Part shown: piece by piece, positions 59,052 through 64,000 of the stretch
Position numbering within the stretch: the stretch's first letter is position 1
How the letters are laid out: every line of letters starts with the position of its first letter
DNA from: Variovorax sp. YR216
Lineage (GTDB): Bacteria > Pseudomonadota > Gammaproteobacteria > Burkholderiales > Burkholderiaceae_C
Direction of reading: 5' to 3'
Assembly (NCBI RefSeq): GCF_900107745.1
Contig: NZ_FNRO01000002.1
Location: 496,001 to 560,000 of the forward strand
DNA: 64,000 nucleotides
Notes under the pieces: generated by a model
Seen by the model: the letters and a program-made list of their open reading frames with translations, nothing else
Told to the model about the DNA's origin: nothing
Databases searched by the model: none
Translations under genes and position numbers: made by a program

Positions 59052-60170
59052 TCAGCTTCCCCAGACTTCCTGCGCGACTTCGACGACGAGGCGCAGCTTG
59101 GCGCGTTGCGCCTCGACCGCAATGTTGTTGCCGTGAACCGTGCTGGAGAAGCCGCACTGCGGCGACAGCGCGAGCTGGTCGAGCGAGACGTACTTGGCGG
59201 CCGCCTCGATGCGTGCCTTGAGCTCGTCCTTGTCTTCCATCTCGCCGAACTTGGTGGTCACCAGGCCGAGCACGACCGTCTTGCCCTTCGGCAGGAAGCG
59301 CAGCGGACGGAAGTCGCCCGAGCGCGCGTCGTCGTATTCGAGGAAGTAGGCGTCGAGGTCCATCTCCTTGAGCAGCGCCTCGGCCACCGGCTCGTAGTTG
59401 CCGGCCGCGGCGTGCGTGCTCTTGAAGTTGCCGCGGCACAGGTGCATCGCGAGCGTCATGCCGGCGGGCTTCTGCGCGACCACCTTGTTGATGAAGTTCG
59501 CGTAGCGGTGCGGCAGCTCGTTGGGGTCGTCGCCGCGCTGGCGGGCGGCTTCGCGCATCCTCTCGTCGCAGAGGTAGGCGAGGTTGGTGTCGTCCATCTG
59601 CACGTAGGTGCAGCCGGCGGCGGCGAGCGAACGCAATTCGTCGCCGTAGGCCTTCGCGACGTCGTCGTAGAAGGTGGGGTCGAGTTCGGGGTAGGCCTCG
59701 CGGCTGATGCCGGCGCGGCCGCCGCGGAAGTGCAGCATGGTGGGCGAGGGGATCGTCACCTTCGGCGTGTTGCCGGCCGACACCTGGCTCTTGAGGTATT
59801 CGAAGTCGGCCAGCTGGATGTTCTTGGCGTGGCGCACCTTGTCGATGACGCGCATCACCGGCGGGGCCAGTTCCTCGGTGCCGTCGGGCTTGCGGATGGT
59901 GACCGGGATGTCGGTCTTCACGCCACCGAGCTGCTCGAGGAAGTCGATGTGGAAGTAGGTGCGGCGGAATTCGCCGTCGGTGATGCTCTTGAGGCCGATG
60001 TCTTCCTGGAACTTGACGATCTCGGTGATCGCCTTGTCTTCGACCTTGCGAAGCTGTTCGGGCGTGATCTCGCCCTTGGCTTTCTGCTCGCGGGCTTCGA
60101 GCAGGTATTGGGGACGCAGGAAGCTGCCGACGTGGTCGTAGCGTGCGGGCAGGCGGGCGTGTTCTGACAT
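59052..60170 (-). CDS. Short cobalamin-independent methionine-synthase-like (MetE C-terminal type) protein
   Basis: A 372-residue protein that corresponds to the catalytic half of MetE only; the N-terminal half of the full enzyme (about 750 residues) is absent. The zinc-binding residues are all present: His243 and Cys245 in AMHLCRGN, Glu278 in FLEYDD and Cys339 in SPQCGF. Members of this group often act on methylated compounds other than methyltetrahydrofolate, so a methyltransferase or lyase-like reaction on an unknown methyl donor is likely. The start is ATG 60170. It is divergent from a GntR regulator with four GGATAC sites in between. Confidence 0.85.
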   Translation of the reverse strand: MSEHARLPARYDHVGSFLRPQYLLEAREQKAKGEITPEQLRKVEDKAITEIVKFQEDIGLKSITDGEFRRTYFHIDFLEQLGGVKTDIPVTIRKPDGTEELAPPVMRVIDKVRHAKNIQLADFEYLKSQVSAGNTPKVTIPSPTMLHFRGGRAGISREAYPELDPTFYDDVAKAYGDELRSLAAAGCTYVQMDDTNLAYLCDERMREAARQRGDDPNELPHRYANFINKVVAQKPAGMTLAMHLCRGNFKSTHAAAGNYEPVAEALLKEMDLDAYFLEYDDARSGDFRPLRFLPKGKTVVLGLVTTKFGEMEDKDELKARIEAAAKYVSLDQLALSPQCGFSSTVHGNNIAVEAQRAKLRLVVEVAQEVWGS

Positions 60171-60208
60171 GGTTGGCTCCGTCGAAATCTGGAAAAGAAC
60201 GGTCGATC

Positions 60209-60316
60209 GTATCCGCACAGCGGCATGCGCTTACGGATACATCGACACTGGTGTTTACCCCTATTCGGGTGCAAAAAAAGACGATTCTCGGTGATCTGTG
60301 GATACATTCCGTATCC
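60209..60316. promoter_or_regulatory. Cluster of four GGATAC/GTATCC half-sites, candidate GntR operators
   Basis: GTATCC at 60209-60214, GGATAC at 60235-60240, GGATAC at 60300-60305 and GTATCC at 60311-60316, all in the divergent region of the MetE-like and GntR genes. The last two form a perfect palindrome GGATAC-ATTCC-GTATCC directly before the GntR GTG start; the first two are an everted pair near the MetE-like start. FCD/GntR regulators bind such dyads, so the regulator probably represses both promoters. Confidence 0.7.
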
Positions 60317-60317
60317 C

Positions 60318-61082
60318 GTGAATCCCCCCAGTCCTTCCGTTTTGTCCCACGCCGAAGCCGGCGGCTCGCAGGTCGTCAAGGCCCAGCTGCGGCTGCGCGA
60401 GATGGTGCTCGCCGGCGAATTGCCGGGCGGCGCGCGCATCGCCGAAGTGGCGATCTCGGAGTTGCTGGGCGTGTCCCGCACGCCGGTGCGCAGTGCGCTG
60501 ATGCGCCTCGAACAGGAAGGCCTGCTCGAGGCGCTGCCGAGCGGCGGCTATGCGGTGCGGACCTTTTCCGAGCGTGACGTGGGCGACGCCATCGAGCTGC
60601 GCGGCACGCTCGAAGGCCTTTCGGCCCGGCTCGCCGCCGAGCGCGGCGCGCCGCAGATGGTGCTGCGCGAGGCGCGCGCCTGTCTCAAGCGCATCGACGA
60701 ATTGATGCGCGAGCCGGCGCTCGATGACGCCGCCTTCTCGCGCTATGTCGCCTACAACGAGGAATTCCATCGCCTGCTCGCCGAGATGTCCGGTAGCCCG
60801 CTGATCGCCATGCAGACCGAGCGCGTGACCAACCTGCCTTTCGCTTCACCCTCGGGTTTCGTGGTGGTGGAGGCGAATTCGCCGGGCGCGCGCGACAGGT
60901 TGCTGGTCGCGCAGGACCAGCACTGGCAGGTGCTCGATGCCATCGAGAACCGCGAAGGCACGCGCGCCGAGGCGCTCATGCGCGAGCACAGCCGCATCGC
61001 CCAGCGCAATCTGCGTGAGGCCTTGCACGGCGCGCAGAGTGATGCCTTGCCGGCCGTGAAGCTCATCCGTCGCCGCGATTAA
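60318..61082 (+). CDS. GntR-family regulator, FCD subfamily
   Basis: A 254-residue regulator starting at GTG 60318 (VNPPSPSVLSHAEAGGSQVV). The winged helix-turn-helix covers about residues 18-80 (LRLREMVLAGELPGGARIAE, VSRTPVRSALMRLEQEGLL), followed by an FCD ligand domain with metal-binding histidines (EEFHRLLAEM, AQDQHWQVLDAI, MREHSRI). These regulators usually sense carboxylates or small catabolites and repress neighbouring genes. An upstream in-frame start (60225) would overlap the operator region and is less likely. Confidence 0.85.
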   Translation: MNPPSPSVLSHAEAGGSQVVKAQLRLREMVLAGELPGGARIAEVAISELLGVSRTPVRSALMRLEQEGLLEALPSGGYAVRTFSERDVGDAIELRGTLEGLSARLAAERGAPQMVLREARACLKRIDELMREPALDDAAFSRYVAYNEEFHRLLAEMSGSPLIAMQTERVTNLPFASPSGFVVVEANSPGARDRLLVAQDQHWQVLDAIENREGTRAEALMREHSRIAQRNLREALHGAQSDALPAVKLIRRRD

Positions 61083-61263
61083 GAGCTGCATAAGAATGAA
61101 CCAAAGCTTTGCGCGATGATCGCGCGCCGTATCCCTTGATCGCGCAGAAGTTCTTTTCCCACGGGGCGAGCTAGGTGTTTGCCGACGCCCTCGTGAGATT
61201 GCATTTCGTCACAATAGCCCCCGATTTTTCCCGTTCCAGCATTACCGCAGAAGGAGAGCTTTC

Positions 61264-62433
61264 ATGCTTCGTCGTCAATTCGTCCAGGCCGCCAGCCTGA
61301 CCGCCGTCGCGCTGGCCATGCCACTGGCCCATGCCGCGGACACTTTCAAGATCGGCCTGATCCTGCCCATGACCGGGCAGCAGGCTTCCACCGGTCGCCA
61401 GATCGAAGCTGCGGCGCGCCTCTACATGGCGCAGAACGGTGACACCGTCGCGGGCAAGAAGGTGGAACTGATCGTCAAGGACGACACCGGCCTGCCCGAC
61501 GTCGCCAAGCGCATTGCGCAAGAGCTCGTGGTGAACGAGAAGGTCAACGTGCTCGCCGGCTTCGGCCTGACGCCGATCGCGCTGGCGGTCGCGCCGATCG
61601 CCACGCAGTCGAAGACGCCGGCGATCACCATGGCAGCGGCGACCTCGGCCATCACCGAAGCCTCGCCCTACATGCTGCGTTCGAGCTTCACGCTGCCGCA
61701 GGTGTCGGTCGCGATGGGCGACTGGGCGCCGAAGAACGGCATCAAGTCGGTGGTGACGCTGGTGTCCGACTACGGTCCCGGCAACGATGCCGAGAAGTTC
61801 TTCGCCGAGCGCTTCCAGCTCAACGGCGGCAAGGTGCTCGACAAGCTGCGCGTGCCGCTGCGCAACCCCGATTTCGCGCCGTTCCTGCAGAAGGTGCGTG
61901 ACGCCAAGCCCGATGCCCTGTTCGTCTTCGTGCCCTCTGGCGCGGGTGCGGCGGTGATGAAGCAGTTCCTCGAGCGCGGCATGGACAAGGCGGGCATCAA
62001 GCTCATCGGCACCGGCGACCTGACGGACGACGATCAGCTCAACGACATGGGCGACGGCGCGCTCGGCGTGGTCACGACGCACCACTACTCGGCCGCGCAT
62101 CCTTCCGCGATGAACAAGAAGTTCGTCGAGGCCTTCGAGAAGGCCAACAAGAACATGCGTCCGAACTTCATGGCCGTCGGCGGCTACGACGGCATGCGCA
62201 TGATCTACGAGGCGCTCAAGACCACGAAGGGCCAGGGCGGCGGCGACGCGCTGCTGGCCGCGCTCAAGGGCCAGGTCTTCGAAAGCCCGCGCGGCCAGGT
62301 GCTGATCGACGCGCAGACGCGCGACATCACGCAGGACGTGTACCTGCGCAAGGTCGAGAAGAAGGACGGTCAGCTCTACAACGTCGAGTTCGACGTGATC
62401 AAGAGCGTCAAAGACCCAGGCAAGGCCAAGTAA
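61264..62433 (+). CDS. ABC transporter substrate-binding protein (LivK-like)
   Basis: A 389-residue periplasmic receptor. The signal peptide (MLRRQFVQAASLTAVALAMP) has a twin arginine and is cleaved near AHAAD; the mature start is TFKIGLILPMTGQQASTGRQ. AAGGAGAGC precedes the ATG. It is the first gene of the second Liv-type importer, followed by LivH- and LivM-like permeases. Promoter should lie in 61083-61263. The nearby MetE-like and GntR genes hint that the transported compound is their substrate, but this is inference. Confidence 0.92.
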   Translation: MLRRQFVQAASLTAVALAMPLAHAADTFKIGLILPMTGQQASTGRQIEAAARLYMAQNGDTVAGKKVELIVKDDTGLPDVAKRIAQELVVNEKVNVLAGFGLTPIALAVAPIATQSKTPAITMAAATSAITEASPYMLRSSFTLPQVSVAMGDWAPKNGIKSVVTLVSDYGPGNDAEKFFAERFQLNGGKVLDKLRVPLRNPDFAPFLQKVRDAKPDALFVFVPSGAGAAVMKQFLERGMDKAGIKLIGTGDLTDDDQLNDMGDGALGVVTTHHYSAAHPSAMNKKFVEAFEKANKNMRPNFMAVGGYDGMRMIYEALKTTKGQGGGDALLAALKGQVFESPRGQVLIDAQTRDITQDVYLRKVEKKDGQLYNVEFDVIKSVKDPGKAK

Positions 62434-62458
62434 TCACGACAGGGTTCCGGACAGCAGC

Positions 62459-63331
62459 ATGTTGACCATCCTTTTTGACGGCATTGCCTACGGCATGCTG
62501 CTGTTCGTGCTCGCGGTCGGATTGGCCGTGACGCTCGGATTGATGAACTTCATCAATCTCGCGCATGGCGCCTTCGCCATGGCGGGCGGCTACATCACGG
62601 TCTTCGCCATGCAGAAGCTGGGCGTGCCGTTCCTCGTTTGCCTGCCGCTTGCATTCATCCTGGTGGGTGCAGTGGGCGCATTGCTCGAACGAACGCTCTA
62701 CCGCCCGATGTACGGCAAGACGCACCTCGACCAGGTGATGTTCTCGATCGGGCTCGCCTTCATGGCGGTGGCGGGCATCGACTTCTTCGTCGGTTCGTCG
62801 CAGCAGAACATCCATCTGCCCGACTGGCTGCGCGGCCGCACCGAGATCGGCGACGGCGCGCTGATGCTGGGCATGGGCCACTACCGGCTCTTCATCATCG
62901 CGGTGTGCGCGCTGCTGACGGTGGTGCTGCAGCTCATCCTTACGCGCACGCGCTTCGGCAGCCGGCTGCGCGCGGCGGTGGACGATCCGCGCGTGGCCGC
63001 GGGCATGGGCATCAACGTGAACGTGGTGTTCCTGATGACCTTCGCGGTCGGCTCGGGACTGGCTGGCCTGGGCGGTGCGCTGGGCGCCGAGATCCTCGGG
63101 CTCGATCCGACCTTCCCGCTCAAGTACATGATCTATTTCCTCATCGTGGTGTCGGTCGGCGGCACCACCTCGATCACCGGGCCATTGCTGGCGGCGCTGC
63201 TGCTCGGCGTCGCCGACGTGGCGGGCAAGTACTTCATCCCGAAGATGGGCGCCTTCACCGTCTACCTCCTGATGATCCTCATCCTGATGTGGCGGCCGCA
63301 GGGCCTGTTCACCCGGAAGGGAGGACGGTGA
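62459..63331 (+). CDS. Branched-chain amino acid-type ABC permease (LivH-like)
   Basis: A 290-residue permease beginning MLTILFDGIAYGMLLFVLAV. The family segment is MNFINLAHGAFAMAGGYITV near residue 29, and the cytoplasmic loop reads AAVDDPRVAAGMGINVNVVF. The stop overlaps the next start (TGATG). It resembles the LivH subunits of HAAT importers for non-canonical substrates. Confidence 0.9.
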   Translation: MLTILFDGIAYGMLLFVLAVGLAVTLGLMNFINLAHGAFAMAGGYITVFAMQKLGVPFLVCLPLAFILVGAVGALLERTLYRPMYGKTHLDQVMFSIGLAFMAVAGIDFFVGSSQQNIHLPDWLRGRTEIGDGALMLGMGHYRLFIIAVCALLTVVLQLILTRTRFGSRLRAAVDDPRVAAGMGINVNVVFLMTFAVGSGLAGLGGALGAEILGLDPTFPLKYMIYFLIVVSVGGTTSITGPLLAALLLGVADVAGKYFIPKMGAFTVYLLMILILMWRPQGLFTRKGGR

Positions 63332-64000
63332 TGGACTTCCAATCCCCGCTGCTGGCCAAGGCGCGCTGGCGCCCGCTGGAGTTCGTGGTCTGGGCGGTGG
63401 CCTTCGTGCTGCCGCTGGTGCTGCCCTCGCATGCACTCATGATCAACGAGATCGCGATCGTCGCGCTGTTCGCGATGTCGCTCGACCTGATCCTCGGCTA
63501 CACCGGTGTCGTGTCGCTGGGCCATGCCGGCTTCTTCGGGCTGGGCGCCTACACGGCCGCCCTGTTCGCCAAGCATGTGATGCCCGATCCGACGGTCGGA
63601 CTGGTGGTGGCGATCGTGGTCGCTGCGCTGCTGGGCGCGGTCGCGAGCATCACCATCCTGCGCGGCAGCGATCTCACGCGGTTGATGGTCACGCTCGGCA
63701 CGGCGCTCCTCCTGCTCGAACTCGCGAACAAGCTCGACTGGCTCACCGGCGGCGCCGACGGCCTGCAGGGCGTGGTCATGGGGCCGGTGCTCGGCATGTT
63801 CGACTTCGACCTCTACGGCCGCACGGCCGCGTGGTATTCGCTGTCGGTGATGCTGGTGCTCTTCCTGCTGATGCGCCGGCTGGTGCATTCGCCGTTCGGC
63901 GCGACGCTCAAGGCGATCCGTGACAACCGCCTGCGCGCGATGGCCATCGGCATTCCGGTGATCCCGCGCCTGGCGGTGATCTACACCATCGCCGCCGCGG
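63331..64000 (+). CDS. Branched-chain amino acid-type ABC permease (LivM-like), 3' partial
   Basis: Open from ATG 63331 to the window edge (at least 223 residues). Begins MDFQSPLLAKARWRPLEFVV; typical LivM blocks are SLDLILGYTGVVSLGHAGFF and ATLKAIRDNRLRAMAIGIP. Its start overlaps the preceding permease stop. The ATPases of the importer presumably follow outside the window. Confidence 0.9.
   Translation, partial: MDFQSPLLAKARWRPLEFVVWAVAFVLPLVLPSHALMINEIAIVALFAMSLDLILGYTGVVSLGHAGFFGLGAYTAALFAKHVMPDPTVGLVVAIVVAALLGAVASITILRGSDLTRLMVTLGTALLLLELANKLDWLTGGADGLQGVVMGPVLGMFDFDLYGRTAAWYSLSVMLVLFLLMRRLVHSPFGATLKAIRDNRLRAMAIGIPVIPRLAVIYTIAAA

Overview
The window is a high-GC, densely coded bacterial chromosome segment that looks like a Burkholderiales member of the Comamonadaceae, most likely Variovorax or a close relative. 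This placement is inferred from gene content: several Bug/TctC solute receptors, many ABC importers, LysR and GntR regulators, a RhlE helicase with a long Gly/Arg tail, and an intergenic repeat after a sugar permease gene that I associate from memory with Variovorax and Acidovorax genomes. There is no rRNA, no CRISPR array, no integrase and no intact insertion sequence. One tRNA gene (Gly-GCC) is present.

Layout. 0-4.3 kb: a sugar ABC importer (receptor cut by the left edge, two permeases, ATPase). 4.3-14.6 kb: housekeeping and hypothetical genes (rhlE, a TPR-methyltransferase, ettA, a membrane-anchored TAXI protein, a P1 peptidase, a CadR/PbrR-like regulator, a DUF1439/glycerophosphodiesterase pair). 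14.6-18.6 kb: a polar amino-acid ABC importer and a Bug receptor. 19.2-21.2 kb: a segment of different character with a lone PF04392 receptor and a fragment of an aminotransferase gene. 21.2-25.2 kb: a LysR regulator divergent from a Bug receptor and an unusual fused aconitase-type dehydratase. 25.2-32.9 kb: accessory genes, including a gene frameshifted at a G9 tract, a 59-residue protein with a long leader, OsmC, an acyl-CoA ligase, a lytic transglycosylase/LysM protein overlapping a secreted small protein, and a LysR/MFS/CMD group. 33.0-36.1 kb: an ABC importer without a receptor. 36.1-41.6 kb: mnmH, a PagP-like protein, the tRNA, a flavin monooxygenase group and a DUF3014 protein.

41.8-46.3 kb: a branched-chain amino-acid type importer (livHMGF plus receptor). 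46.4-47.8 kb: small envelope proteins. 47.8-52.6 kb: the glycine cleavage operon gcvT-gcvH-gcvP under a tandem glycine riboswitch. 52.6-59 kb: a receptor-permease fusion for osmoprotectant-type solutes, an alpha/beta hydrolase, a ROK-like kinase, a dienelactone hydrolase, a cardiolipin synthase and a GST. 59-64 kb: a short MetE-like enzyme divergent from a GntR regulator, with four GGATAC half-sites between them, followed by a second Liv-type importer cut by the right edge.

The most interesting accessory element is the 28.9-30.1 kb pair. A peptidoglycan lytic enzyme with no signal peptide is translationally coupled to a small Sec-exported four-cysteine protein, the arrangement of type VI effector-immunity pairs, with no secretion genes in view. 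Other points worth checking are the G9 frameshift, the GGATAC operator cluster, the swivel-first aconitase cluster and the receptor-less ABC importer.
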